DNA of 64,000 nt from Chelativorans alearensis (GTDB taxonomy: Bacteria > Pseudomonadota > Alphaproteobacteria > Rhizobiales > Rhizobiaceae): contig NZ_WQNI01000006.1 of NCBI RefSeq assembly GCF_010993735.1, forward strand, positions 1 to 64,000, in the 5' to 3' direction. Below, in pieces: positions 18,642 through 27,646 of the stretch. The notes under the pieces are model-generated. The model made no database searches and was not told the origin of the DNA. It saw only the letters and a program-made list of their open reading frames with translations. Numbering within the stretch: position 1 is the stretch's first letter; the number at the start of each line of letters is the position of its first letter. The position numbers and the translations under genes were made by a program.

Positions 18642-19766
18642 TCATTCGTCCCGCGAGATGCGGATGATTTTTCCGTTGGAATCGTCCGTCAGCAGCCAGA
18701 CGGAGCCATCCGGCGCCACCTCCACGTCGCGCAGGCGGCCGAAAGTGCCTTCGAACATGCGCTCTTCTCCGGTGATTTCACCGCTGCCGTCGCGCTCGAG
18801 CCGTGCCAGGAGCTGGAAGCTGAGGGCCGCAACAAGGAAATCGGCCTGCCACTCGGGGAACATCCGGCCGTCATAGACCGCCATGCCCGAGGGCGCGATG
18901 GAGGGGTCCCAGTAATATTTCGGCTGCTCGTAGCCGGGCGCATCGGCGCCGCGCTCGATCCGTTGGCCGGAATAGTGGCGGCCGTAGGAGATGACGGGCC
19001 AGCCGTAGTTCTTGCCGGCTTCCGGGCGGTTGACCTCGTCGCCGCCGCGCGGGCCGTGTTCGACCGTCCACAGCGCATCCGTCACGGGATCGAGCACCGC
19101 CCCTTGCGGGTTGCGGTGGCCGATGGACCAGATCTCGGGCGCGGCTTCCCCGCTATCTGCGAAGGGATTGTCCTCCGGGACGCTGCCGTCGGGATTGATG
19201 CGCATCACGGAGCCGGCGTGGTCGAAAGGGTCCTGGGCGCGGTTCATCTCGCCACGGTCGCCGATGGTGAAGAAGAGGGTGCCGTCCAGGGCGGGCACGA
19301 TGCGCGAGCCGAAATGCCGGCTTTCACCGGTCTTGCGGTCGAGGGAGAAGATGACCTCGACATCCTCCAGCCGCGCCGAGCCTCCCTCCTCTACCAGGCG
19401 GGCACGGGCGATCGCCGTGCCGGCGCCGCCAGGGCCGGGCTCGGAATAGGAGAGGAAGAGCGTGCGCGATTGCTCGAAATCGGCGGCGAGCGCGACGTCC
19501 AGAAGCCCTCCCTGGCCGAACACGGCGACTTCAGGAACGCCGGAGAGGGGCTCGGAGAGCCTGCCGCCGGCAAAAATGCGCACTGTGCCGGTGCGCTCCG
19601 TGACGATGGCGCTGCCGTCGGGGAGGAAATCCATGCCCCAGGGATGCTCCAGCCCCTCGGCCAGAGTTTCGGTGCGTAACGCGACGCCACCCGCCTCGGA
19701 GACCTGTGCACAGGCGGTGGCGGGAAGAACCACCGCAAGAAGCGCGGCGAGAAAGATATTCGGCAT
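18642..19766 (-). CDS. PQQ-dependent soluble sugar dehydrogenase (YliI-like)
   Basis: A 374-aa exported protein: signal peptide MPNIFLAALLAVVLPATACA, then a six-bladed propeller of the soluble aldose/glucose dehydrogenase family. LEHPWGMDFLPDGSAIVTER, GEMNRAQDPFDHAGSVMRINPDGS, IWSIGHRNPQGAVLD, VEHGPRGGDEVN and GKNYGWPVISYG are family landmarks; the His in GHRNPQG and the Arg/His in the first blade would contact PQQ. It oxidises aldose sugars in the periplasm and needs PQQ, whose synthesis genes are not in the window. The start at 19766 has AAGGGGTCGAAGCAA upstream; a longer frame to 19940 does not. Confidence 0.92.
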   Translation of the reverse strand: MPNIFLAALLAVVLPATACAQVSEAGGVALRTETLAEGLEHPWGMDFLPDGSAIVTERTGTVRIFAGGRLSEPLSGVPEVAVFGQGGLLDVALAADFEQSRTLFLSYSEPGPGGAGTAIARARLVEEGGSARLEDVEVIFSLDRKTGESRHFGSRIVPALDGTLFFTIGDRGEMNRAQDPFDHAGSVMRINPDGSVPEDNPFADSGEAAPEIWSIGHRNPQGAVLDPVTDALWTVEHGPRGGDEVNRPEAGKNYGWPVISYGRHYSGQRIERGADAPGYEQPKYYWDPSIAPSGMAVYDGRMFPEWQADFLVAALSFQLLARLERDGSGEITGEERMFEGTFGRLRDVEVAPDGSVWLLTDDSNGKIIRISRDE

Positions 19767-20077
19767 TTGCTTCGACCCCTTGCTCAACCCTCGATCCGGT
19801 TGAAATAGGGTAGGACACGCGGCGGGCCAAGGCCGGTCCTGCGTATCGCTGGCGCTATTCCTCCCTCGGAGTGGCCATATCGTTTGCCGGCAACTGTCGG
19901 ATTTCCGGCGCGGGGCGAAGATTCCGCGTGAAAATGCCACAAAGATTGCTATATTTCGCGTGAGTTGAACAAAGCGGTTCCGTTGGCCAAGGCTGCCGGA
20001 CCGTTTTCTTTTTGTGTCCGCAGGCGCCGGGCAAGTGCCCGGAAGGCGGCGCGGATGACGTCAGGAAGGTGGTACAG
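19767..20077 (+). promoter_or_regulatory. greA leader with a possible early terminator
   Basis: A TATATT box lies at 19950-19955. Downstream, CGGTTCCG (near 19975) can pair with CGGACCG (near 19997) with one bulge, and the hairpin is followed by TTTTCTTTTT ending at 20013. This gives a potential short leader RNA of about 50 nt that stops 65 bases before the greA start at 20078. The Escherichia coli greA leader is known to yield such terminated RNAs (GraL); similarity here is of arrangement only. Confidence 0.4.
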
Positions 20078-20551
20078 ATGAACAAGGTCCCGATGACCCT
20101 GGCCGGATACGATTCGCTGAAGGAAGAGCTGCGTTGGCGCCAGCAGGAAGAGCGGCCGCGCATCATCGAGGCGATCGCCGAGGCTCGCGCCCATGGCGAC
20201 CTTTCCGAGAACGCCGAATATCACGCCGCCAAAGAGGCGCAGAGCATGAACGAGGGCCGCATCGGCGAGCTCGAGGATTTCATCGCCCGCGCCGAGGTCA
20301 TCGACGTCAAGAAGCTTTCCGGCGATACGGTCAAGTTCGGAGCCACCGTGGTGCTCGTGGACGAGGACACGGACGAGGAGAAGACCTACCAGATCGTCGG
20401 CGACCAGGAGGCCGACGTGAAGTCCGGCCGCATCTCCATCTCCTCGCCGATCGCGCGGGCGCTGATCGGCAAGGGCGCGGGCGATTCCATCGAGGTCAAC
20501 GCGCCGGGCGGCGCGCGCGGCTACGAAGTCCTCCGGGTGCAATACGGCTGA
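20078..20551 (+). CDS. greA: Transcription elongation factor GreA
   Basis: A 157-aa protein that rescues backtracked RNA polymerase by stimulating transcript cleavage. The N-terminal coiled coil (about 1-75) includes the tip [16 protein letters not shown] with the Asp-Glu pair used for catalysis. The C-terminal FKBP-like domain runs from [15 protein letters not shown] to [16 protein letters not shown]. The start at 20078 follows GGAAGGTGGTACAG. The next gene begins two bases after the stop, so greA appears to head the LPS core operon, as I recall in Sinorhizobium. Confidence 0.97.
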   Translation: MNKVPMTLAGYDSLKEELRWRQQEERPRIIEAIAEARAHGDLSENAEYHAAKEAQSMNEGRIGELEDFIARAEVIDVKKLSGDTVKFGATVVLVDEDTDEEKTYQIVGDQEADVKSGRISISSPIARALIGKGAGDSIEVNAPGGARGYEVLRVQYG

Positions 20552-20553
20552 AT

Positions 20554-21657
20554 ATGAGGGCCGGGGCCGTGACGGCGGACGCCGAGGCGAGCGCTGCCGC
20601 CGCCCCGCCCGACATGCGCCGAGTGGAGGTGGTGGCGCCCAACTTCAAGCGCCGCCTCTCCGGCGTCACCAGCACGATCGTGCAGCTGGTTCCGCTGCAG
20701 GCGCGGGCGATGGGGGTTGCCACGCTGGGGCCGGGCCTGCCCGCGGACCTGCCGAAGATGCGCTGGTGGCAGGTGCCCGCGCTTTTGACCAAGCCGGCGG
20801 AAAGGCCGTTCCGCATCTGGCATGCGCGGCGCAATACCGAGATGCTGGCGGGGATCCTTGCGAAGCACGTCTTCCGCGCGCCGCTCAAGCTGGTCTTCAC
20901 TTCCGCCGCCCAGCGCGATCACCGCGCATATACCAAATGGCTCATCCGCCGCATGGACGCGGTGGTGGCCACTAGCGCGCGCTCCGGCTCCTTCCTCAAG
21001 GTGCCGCATCGGGTGGTGATGCACGGCATCGACATCGAGCGCTTCCGCCCGCCGCGCGGGACCGGGGATGACTGGGCGGCCAGCGGCCTGCCGGGGCGCT
21101 ACGGTATCGGCTGTTTCGGGCGCATCCGCCACCAGAAGGGGACGGACCTCTTCGTTGCCGCGATGATCGAATTGCTGCCGCGCTATCCGGACTGGACGGC
21201 GCTGGTGTTCGGCCGGGCGACCGCGGAGAACAGCGCTTTCGCGGACGAGCTTCGGGGCCGCGTGCGGGATGCGGGGCTGGGCGATCGGGTCCGTTTCATG
21301 GGCGAGGTGCCGGATGTCGTGCCGTGGTACCGCCGCATTGCGCTGTGCGTGGCGCCCTCGCGCAACGAGGGTTTCGGTCTGACACCGCTCGAAGCCATGG
21401 CGTCGGGCACACCGACGGTGGCGAGCGATGCCGGCGCCTATGCCGAGATGATCGTGCCGGGAAAAACCGGCGTCGTTGTGCCGGCCGGCGATGGCACGGC
21501 GATCACCCGCGCCATCGAGGCCTATATGGCCGATCCGGCGACGGCGAAGCGGCAGGGCGAGGCCGCGCGCGCCCATGTGACCGCGCGGTTCGCCCTGGCG
21601 CGCGAGGCGGACGCGCTGGCGGAGGTTTATGAAGGGCTCTGGAAGGGGGAGGCATGA
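20554..21657 (+). CDS. lpsB: LPS core mannosyltransferase LpsB (GT4)
   Basis: A 367-aa GT-B fold glycosyltransferase. RRVEVVAPNFKRRLSGVTST near residue 25, RPFRIWHARRNTEMLAGIL and KLVFTSAAQRDHRAYTKWLIRRMDAVVATS match rhizobial LpsB as I remember it. The GT4 motif PSRNEGFGLTPLEAM gives the Glu-x7-Glu pair near residues 272-280. LpsB adds mannose to the LPS inner core and is needed for symbiosis in Sinorhizobium. The ATG is two bases past the greA stop; the end overlaps the next gene by four bases. The first about 20 residues are a low-complexity Ala-rich extension. Confidence 0.9.
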   Translation: MRAGAVTADAEASAAAAPPDMRRVEVVAPNFKRRLSGVTSTIVQLVPLQARAMGVATLGPGLPADLPKMRWWQVPALLTKPAERPFRIWHARRNTEMLAGILAKHVFRAPLKLVFTSAAQRDHRAYTKWLIRRMDAVVATSARSGSFLKVPHRVVMHGIDIERFRPPRGTGDDWAASGLPGRYGIGCFGRIRHQKGTDLFVAAMIELLPRYPDWTALVFGRATAENSAFADELRGRVRDAGLGDRVRFMGEVPDVVPWYRRIALCVAPSRNEGFGLTPLEAMASGTPTVASDAGAYAEMIVPGKTGVVVPAGDGTAITRAIEAYMADPATAKRQGEAARAHVTARFALAREADALAEVYEGLWKGEA

Positions 21658-22409
21658 AGGCCGAGGCCTTCATCGTCCACCTTGCCCGCGCCCATGGCCG
21701 GGCGCGCCAGGTGGAGCGCCTGCGGCAAAGCCTGCCGCTGCCCGTCACGGTCATCGAGGCCGTGGACGGGCAGACGCTGCCGGAGGAAACGGTCGCAAAG
21801 GTCTATAAGCCGCGGCTTCACAGGCCGCGCTACCCTTTTCCGCTGCGGATTTCGGAAGTCGCCTGCTTCCTGTCGCACCGCAGGGCCTGGCAGGCGATCG
21901 TCGACCGCAAGCTCGACGCCGGGCTGGTGGTCGAGGACGACGTGGAGATCGACCCGGCGCGCTTCGCCGACGTGCTGAACCTGGCGCTCGCCCATGCGGG
22001 GCGGGGCGATCTCGTGCGCTTCCCGAAGAACGACCAGGGAGAGACGGGACATGAGGCCGCCCGCGTGCAAAAAGCCGGCCTCATCGTGCCGCGGCATCCC
22101 GGCCTCGGCATGCAGGCGCAGCTTGTCGGGCATGACGCGGCCGAGGCGTTGCTCGCCTTCACGCGGGAGTTCGACCGGCCGGTCGACACCCTGGTTCAGA
22201 TGAACTGGCTGCACGGCGCGCGCGTCCTCACCGCGAAGCCGGTCTCGATCCGCGAGGTGGCGGCGGATCTGGGCGGGACGACGGTGCAGGGCAAGGCCAA
22301 GCCGCTCACCGAGATCCTCGGCCGCGAGGTCCGCCGGGCGCGCTATCGGCTTGCCGTCAGGGCCTATAACGCCTTCAATGCCCGCGTGAAGCCAGGGCGG
22401 CACGCATGA
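21654..22409 (+). CDS. Family 25 glycosyltransferase (LPS biosynthesis), first copy
   Basis: A 251-aa GT25-type transferase. EAFIVHLARAHGRARQVERL opens the fold, EVACFLSHRRAWQAIVD is the family core, and LVVEDDVEID (about residues 90-99) holds the acidic metal-binding residues. GT25 enzymes add galactose or related sugars to LPS outer core. ATGA overlap with lpsB before it and with the next gene after it shows tight translational coupling. In Sinorhizobium the genes after lpsB are lpsE, lpsD and lpsC; I do not assign which this equals. Confidence 0.85.
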   Translation: MKAEAFIVHLARAHGRARQVERLRQSLPLPVTVIEAVDGQTLPEETVAKVYKPRLHRPRYPFPLRISEVACFLSHRRAWQAIVDRKLDAGLVVEDDVEIDPARFADVLNLALAHAGRGDLVRFPKNDQGETGHEAARVQKAGLIVPRHPGLGMQAQLVGHDAAEALLAFTREFDRPVDTLVQMNWLHGARVLTAKPVSIREVAADLGGTTVQGKAKPLTEILGREVRRARYRLAVRAYNAFNARVKPGRHA

Positions 22410-23008
22410 AAAGCCTAGCAATCGTCGGCAACGGCCCGCTTGGCGCCGATGCCGCGGCGGCCATAGACGGCTGCGACCGAGTCATCCGCTTCAACCGGCC
22501 GCGCCATACGCCGGCCGAAGGGGGCGAGAAGACGGACATCCTGTTCTTCATGAACTCCGGCAAGGGAACGCAGGCGGTGCTCGCCGACCCCGCATATCCG
22601 CTGGAGCCTGCCGTCGCCAACTGCCGCCGCGTCATCCTGCCCTACCACCCCTCGATCATCGCGCGCTACCACCCGAAGCCCAACATGCTGTCGCGGCTGA
22701 AGGGGCGGCGGGCCGACTGGACGGAAAGGGCGATCGAGGTGTTCGGGGCTGCGGGGAAGGAGGTGGCGATCCTGCCGCCGGTGTTTTATGAGGAGTGCTG
22801 CGCGGAGTTGGGGATCGCAGCGGGAGAGCGGTCGCGCATCTTTCCCAGCACCGGGTTTCTGGCTATCGTCTACGCGACGCGCAAATTCTCGCAGGACGAA
22901 TGGCGAATCCGGCTCTTCGGCTTCGGCTGGGAGGGGTGGAAGCGCCATGACTGGGAGAGGGAGAAGATGTGGGTAGAGCGTCAGATCAAGTCAGGCGCCG
23001 TAGACTAG
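22406..23008 (+). CDS. GT29 (sialyltransferase)-like protein in LPS operon
   Basis: A 200-aa protein. The N-terminal SLAIVGNGPLG..IDGCDRVIRFN resembles the large sialylmotif of GT29 enzymes (nucleotide-sugar binding), and RIFPSTGFLAIVYATRKF..RIRLFGFGWEGWKRHDW resembles the small sialylmotif with the final GFGWxGxxxHxW. Proteins of this kind in Rhizobiales are sometimes labelled urease accessory proteins, which the context does not support. Position inside an LPS core operon and ATGA overlap with the preceding GT25 gene argue for transfer of an acidic sugar such as Kdo or a uronic acid onto the core. Acceptor and donor are unknown. Confidence 0.65.
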   Translation: MKSLAIVGNGPLGADAAAAIDGCDRVIRFNRPRHTPAEGGEKTDILFFMNSGKGTQAVLADPAYPLEPAVANCRRVILPYHPSIIARYHPKPNMLSRLKGRRADWTERAIEVFGAAGKEVAILPPVFYEECCAELGIAAGERSRIFPSTGFLAIVYATRKFSQDEWRIRLFGFGWEGWKRHDWEREKMWVERQIKSGAVD

Positions 23009-23027
23009 TGGCTTACCGAACAATCGA

Positions 23028-23819
23028 ATGAAGCTTTTCCTCATCAATCTTGATCGCGCTCCCGAGCGGCTTCAGCGTATGTCTCGCATTTTTGCGGATC
23101 TCGGCCTGGAGTTCCAGCGCGTTTCCGCCATCGATGGGAGGAAGCTGACGGAGGAAGATGCCGCACGCTGGCAACCAGACCTGCGCGGCGGCTATCGCAC
23201 GGGCGAAATCGGGTGTTTCCTGAGCCATCGTGAATGTTGGCGACGGATCGTCGACGAGGCTCTGCCCTGCGCAGCCATATTTGAGGATGACCTGCATTTC
23301 GGGGGCGATGCAGCTTCGTTGCTTGGCGGTGACGCCTGGATTCCGGAAGACGCGGATGTTGTGAAGATCGAGACGAAACTCTATCCAACCCGGATAGACA
23401 AGGCGCCGTCCGCCGTAGTTGGCACGCGGAGGCTATACAGATTGAGAGGCAAACATGCGGGCGCCGGCGGTTATGTCGTTTCCCTTAAAGGAGCGACCAA
23501 GCTGCTGCGCATGAGCGAAACGCTCACCGGCCCGGTCGATCAATTCGTCTTCAACCCCGCATTGCAGTCCGCAGCATCGCTGGTGACATATCAATTGTTC
23601 CCGGCTGTCTGCATGCAAGACTTTGTCGTAAAGGACCGCAGGGTCCTCCTGGGTCTGGGCAGCGACCTGCATGAAGAGAGAACTGAGCGGAAGCCGCGGG
23701 GTGCGGCCAAGCTGTGGCGTGAAGTGAAGCGACCGTTCGCCCGGTTCGCCGGCGCCGTGGGGCGACGCGCTTCCAACCTTACGGGGAGCAACAAGTGGGC
23801 ATCCATCCCCTTTGAATGA
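23028..23819 (+). CDS. Family 25 glycosyltransferase (LPS biosynthesis), second copy
   Basis: A 263-aa GT25 transferase starting MKLFLINLDRAPERLQRM. GEIGCFLSHRECWRRIVDEALPCAAIFEDDL contains the conserved core and acidic metal-binding triad (EDD near residue 86). Also typical are GAGGYVVSLKGATKLL and the VDQFVF segment. It is only weakly similar to the copy at 21654, so the two are not a recent duplication. The gene is 19 bases after the GT29-like gene, with base composition slightly lower in GC than lpsB. Confidence 0.86.
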   Translation: MKLFLINLDRAPERLQRMSRIFADLGLEFQRVSAIDGRKLTEEDAARWQPDLRGGYRTGEIGCFLSHRECWRRIVDEALPCAAIFEDDLHFGGDAASLLGGDAWIPEDADVVKIETKLYPTRIDKAPSAVVGTRRLYRLRGKHAGAGGYVVSLKGATKLLRMSETLTGPVDQFVFNPALQSAASLVTYQLFPAVCMQDFVVKDRRVLLGLGSDLHEERTERKPRGAAKLWREVKRPFARFAGAVGRRASNLTGSNKWASIPFE

Positions 23820-23850
23820 GTGCATCTGCTTCGGTTCAGTTAGCGGAATT

Positions 23851-24615
23851 ATGGCACGAATATCCAACGCAAACGAGAAGTCTTGGGAAGGGCGCGTTTT
23901 CGCGTTTTGGACCGGATCGAACGAGATGGGCGAAAACCGCAAGCGCTGCCTCGATACGCTTGCCAGGACGGAATGCGAGGTCGTTCTCGTCACCCCGGAA
24001 AATCTGCCGCAATGGGTTGTCGATACGCATCCCCTGCATTCGGCGTATCAGTTTCTCAGTGCAGTGCACAAGTCGGACTATCTGCGCGCTTATTTCATGC
24101 ACCATCATGGGGGCGGATACTCCGATATCAAGCGAACAAGCAAATCCTGGCTACCGGTCTTCGAAAGGTTGAAGGAGTCGAATGCCTTGGGGGCGGGGTA
24201 TGCGGAGTTCGCCTACGGAGTGGCGAAGATCGCGCGTTCCCAGGTTGATGGGTGCCACTATCTGCTGGGAGAGAAGTCATCCTATCCGCGGAATTATCTC
24301 ATCTACCGAAAGCTGAAATTCTTCCATGATCGGCTTATTGGAAACGGTGCATTTATCTTCAAACCAGGAACCGTGTTCACCATACAGTGGCTGGAGGCAG
24401 TGGAAAGGAGGCTGGATATTCTGCTGCCGCACCTACAGCCTCATCCGGCGCGCTATCCAAGGGAGCGTAGTGGGATTGACTACGGCGATGGTCCGTCAAA
24501 GTACCCCGTGCCGTGGACCTTTCTGCTCGGTGACATCGTAGCACCTTTGAGCTTTCGGCACCGGAGCTTGATACTACGCTGCCTCCCGCTACCGGACTTT
24601 ACCGATTACGAATAG
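23851..24615 (+). CDS. Capsular polysaccharide/GT32-like glycosyltransferase
   Basis: A 254-aa protein starting MARISNANEKSWEGRVFAFWTG. VFAFWTG, NLPQWV, HKSDYLRAYFMHHHGGGYSDIK and the late NYLIYRK and GNGAFIFKPGT resemble the capsular polysaccharide synthesis/GT32 fold, where GGGxYxDxD binds the metal; here it reads GGGYSDIK, so the second Asp is replaced by Lys. That could mean altered metal use or loss of activity. The ATG at 23851 is preferred; a TTG at 23812 would overlap the previous gene by eight bases. It closes the LPS operon and is convergent with lrp. GC content is clearly below that of lpsB. Confidence 0.72.
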   Translation: MARISNANEKSWEGRVFAFWTGSNEMGENRKRCLDTLARTECEVVLVTPENLPQWVVDTHPLHSAYQFLSAVHKSDYLRAYFMHHHGGGYSDIKRTSKSWLPVFERLKESNALGAGYAEFAYGVAKIARSQVDGCHYLLGEKSSYPRNYLIYRKLKFFHDRLIGNGAFIFKPGTVFTIQWLEAVERRLDILLPHLQPHPARYPRERSGIDYGDGPSKYPVPWTFLLGDIVAPLSFRHRSLILRCLPLPDFTDYE

Positions 24616-24639
24616 CCTTACCCCGCCACACACCGATTA

Positions 24640-25113
24640 CTATTCGATCGCCACCAGCCCCTCGTCCTTCACCTGCCGGATCGTCAGCGCGGTCCTCACC
24701 GTGTCGACGTTCGGTGCCGAGGTCAGCTCCTCGATGACGAAGGTCTGGAAGGTGCCGAGGTCGGTGGCCACGCAGTGCAGCAGAAAGTCGGAATCGCCGG
24801 AGACCATCCAGGCGCGGCGGACGATGGGCCACTTGCGGGTGCGCTCGGCGAAGGTTTTCAATTCCACCTCCGACTGGTGGTGCAGGCCGATGAGGCAGAA
24901 GGCGACGACGTCGTAGCCGAGCGCCGGGCTGTTCAAGAGGCCGCGGTAGCCCTTGATGATGCCGCTCTCCTCCAGCCGCTTCACCCTGCGCAGGCAGGGC
25001 GGGGCGGAAATGCCGACGCGCCGCGACAGTTCGACGTTGGTGATGCGCCCGTCGTCCTGCAGCTCGCGGAGAATCTTCCAGTCGATGGCGTCGAGGTCGG
25101 CCTTCAACGGCAT
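24640..25113 (-). CDS. lrp: Lrp/AsnC family transcriptional regulator
   Basis: A 157-aa regulator. The winged helix-turn-helix (about 1-60) has LDAIDWKILRELQDDGRITNVELSRRVGISAPPCLRRVKRLEESGII, and the RAM/AsnC ligand domain follows with PALGYDVVAFCLIGL and VSGDSDFLLHCVATDL. Such proteins form octamers and sense amino acids. The start at 25113 has GGGGAGCTGC upstream; a longer frame to 25143 does not. It sits between the LPS operon (convergent) and trxB (divergent), the same place as the lrp gene in Sinorhizobium. Confidence 0.93.
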   Translation of the reverse strand: MPLKADLDAIDWKILRELQDDGRITNVELSRRVGISAPPCLRRVKRLEESGIIKGYRGLLNSPALGYDVVAFCLIGLHHQSEVELKTFAERTRKWPIVRRAWMVSGDSDFLLHCVATDLGTFQTFVIEELTSAPNVDTVRTALTIRQVKDEGLVAIE

Positions 25114-26475
<1,362 letters not shown>

Positions 26476-26514
26476 AAGACGGTAAACGCCTAAAAATAAA
26501 AGGGGAACTCGGCG

Positions 26515-27405
26515 TTGGATTGGGACAAGCTAAGGGTATTCCACGCTGCTGCTGCGGCGGGATCCTTCACTCATGCGGCGGAGACGCTGCATCTTTCGCA
26601 ATCGGCGATCTCGCGCCAGGTGAGCGCGCTCGAGCAGGAGGTGGGCGTGCCGCTTTTCCACCGGCACGCGCGCGGCCTCGTGCTGACGGAGCAGGGCGAC
26701 ATGCTCTACCGCACCGCCCACGAGGTGCTGATGAAGCTCGAAAGCGCGAAAGTGCGCCTTTCGGAGACGAAAGACCGGCCTTCGGGCCTTCTCAAGGTGT
26801 CGACCACCGTCGGGCTCGGCACCGGCTGGCTGACGGAGCGGCTGCCGGAGTTCGGCGAGCTCTATCCCGATATCCAGCTCCAGCTTATCCTCGACAACGA
26901 GGAGCTGGATCTCACCATGCGCCAGGCCGACTGCGCCATCCGCATGCGCCAGCCGCAGCAGCCGGACCTCATCCAGCGCAAGCTGTTCACCGTGCATTTC
27001 CACCTTTATGCCTCGCCGGCCTACGTCAACCGGCACGGCAAGCCGGCTTCGATCGACGATCTCGACCGGCACCGCATCGTCACCTTCGGTGAGACGGTGC
27101 CGGCGCATCTGAGCGACATGAACTGGCTGGAGACGGCGGGGCGGCCCGAGGGCACGAAACGCAGCGTCGGCCTGCAGATCAACAACATCCTGTCGATCAA
27201 GGTCGCCGTGCAGCGCGGCGCCGGCATCGCCATGCTGCCCGATTATGTTGTGGGTAACGAGAGTGGGCTGGTGCAGCTTTTGCCGGAGACGGCGGTGCCT
27301 TCCTTCGACACGTATTTCTGCTACCCCGACACCATGAAAAACCAGGCAAAGCTGCAGGTCTTCAGGGATTTTCTCATCTCGAAATCGCGTACCTGGTCCT
27401 TCTGA
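26515..27405 (+). CDS. lsrB: LysR-type regulator LsrB
   Basis: A 296-aa LysR regulator. The helix-turn-helix (about 1-60) reads LDWDKLRVFHAAAAAGSFTH-like and LSQSAISRQVSALEQEVGVPLFHRHARGLVLTEQG, nearly identical to the rhizobial LsrB I recall. LsrB (VtlR in Brucella) controls oxidative-stress and LPS genes and is known to activate abcR sRNA. Two cysteines remain in the effector domain: Cys140 in RQADCAIRMR and one in YFCYPD near the end; a further Cys known in Sinorhizobium LsrB in the GIAxLPDY region is Met here. It starts with TTG at 26515 behind AGGGGAAC, so expression may be tuned low. A likely AbcR RNA follows. Confidence 0.88.
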   Translation: MDWDKLRVFHAAAAAGSFTHAAETLHLSQSAISRQVSALEQEVGVPLFHRHARGLVLTEQGDMLYRTAHEVLMKLESAKVRLSETKDRPSGLLKVSTTVGLGTGWLTERLPEFGELYPDIQLQLILDNEELDLTMRQADCAIRMRQPQQPDLIQRKLFTVHFHLYASPAYVNRHGKPASIDDLDRHRIVTFGETVPAHLSDMNWLETAGRPEGTKRSVGLQINNILSIKVAVQRGAGIAMLPDYVVGNESGLVQLLPETAVPSFDTYFCYPDTMKNQAKLQVFRDFLISKSRTWSF

Positions 27406-27472
27406 TGCAAGGTCTGCCAAAGGTTCCATGCAAAAATGCATGGCTGGAATGCAAAAACCCGTGGTTGTTATT

Positions 27473-27489
27473 TGAGCAACGAATGCTCA
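27473..27489. promoter_or_regulatory. Dyad upstream of the AbcR-like RNA, candidate LsrB operator
   Basis: TGAGCA-ACGAA-TGCTCA is a perfect 6-bp dyad with a five-base gap and fits the LysR T-N11-A pattern. It lies between a TTGTTA (27465-27470) and a TATCTT (27490-27495) that could be the -35 and -10 of the RNA starting near 27500. Confidence 0.45.
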
Positions 27490-27499
27490 TATCTTGATC

Positions 27500-27615
27500 A
27501 CTCCCGGGGGTGTTCTCCTCCCATTTGCCCCCGCGAGTGTTCCCCTCTGGAGGTTTCGCCTTAAATGGCACTTCCAACGACTGGGCCGGATCTTCGTGAT
27601 CCGGCTCTTTTTTTT
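27500..27615 (+). ncRNA. abcR: Candidate AbcR (alpha-r15) trans-acting small RNA
   Basis: About 115 nt between a likely promoter and an intrinsic terminator (27585-27615: GCCGGATC-TTCGT-GATCCGGC then T-rich). Two unpaired pyrimidine segments match the two targeting modules known for AbcR1 in Agrobacterium: CTCCCA at 27518-27523 and GTTCCC at 27539-27544. In Agrobacterium, Sinorhizobium and Brucella abcR genes lie beside the LsrB/VtlR gene, as here. AbcR is Hfq-dependent and represses many ABC-transporter mRNAs by masking ribosome sites. The 5' end is an estimate; only one copy is seen, while some relatives carry two in tandem. Confidence 0.72.
27585..27615 (+). terminator. Intrinsic terminator of the AbcR-like RNA
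   Basis: An eight-base-pair GC-rich stem (27585-27592 with 27598-27605) with a UUCG-type loop and a TCTTTTTTTT tail. It is the strongest classic terminator in the window. Confidence 0.9.
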
Positions 27616-27646
27616 GCGCAGGTTTTATTCCCAGGGGGAGGGCGGT

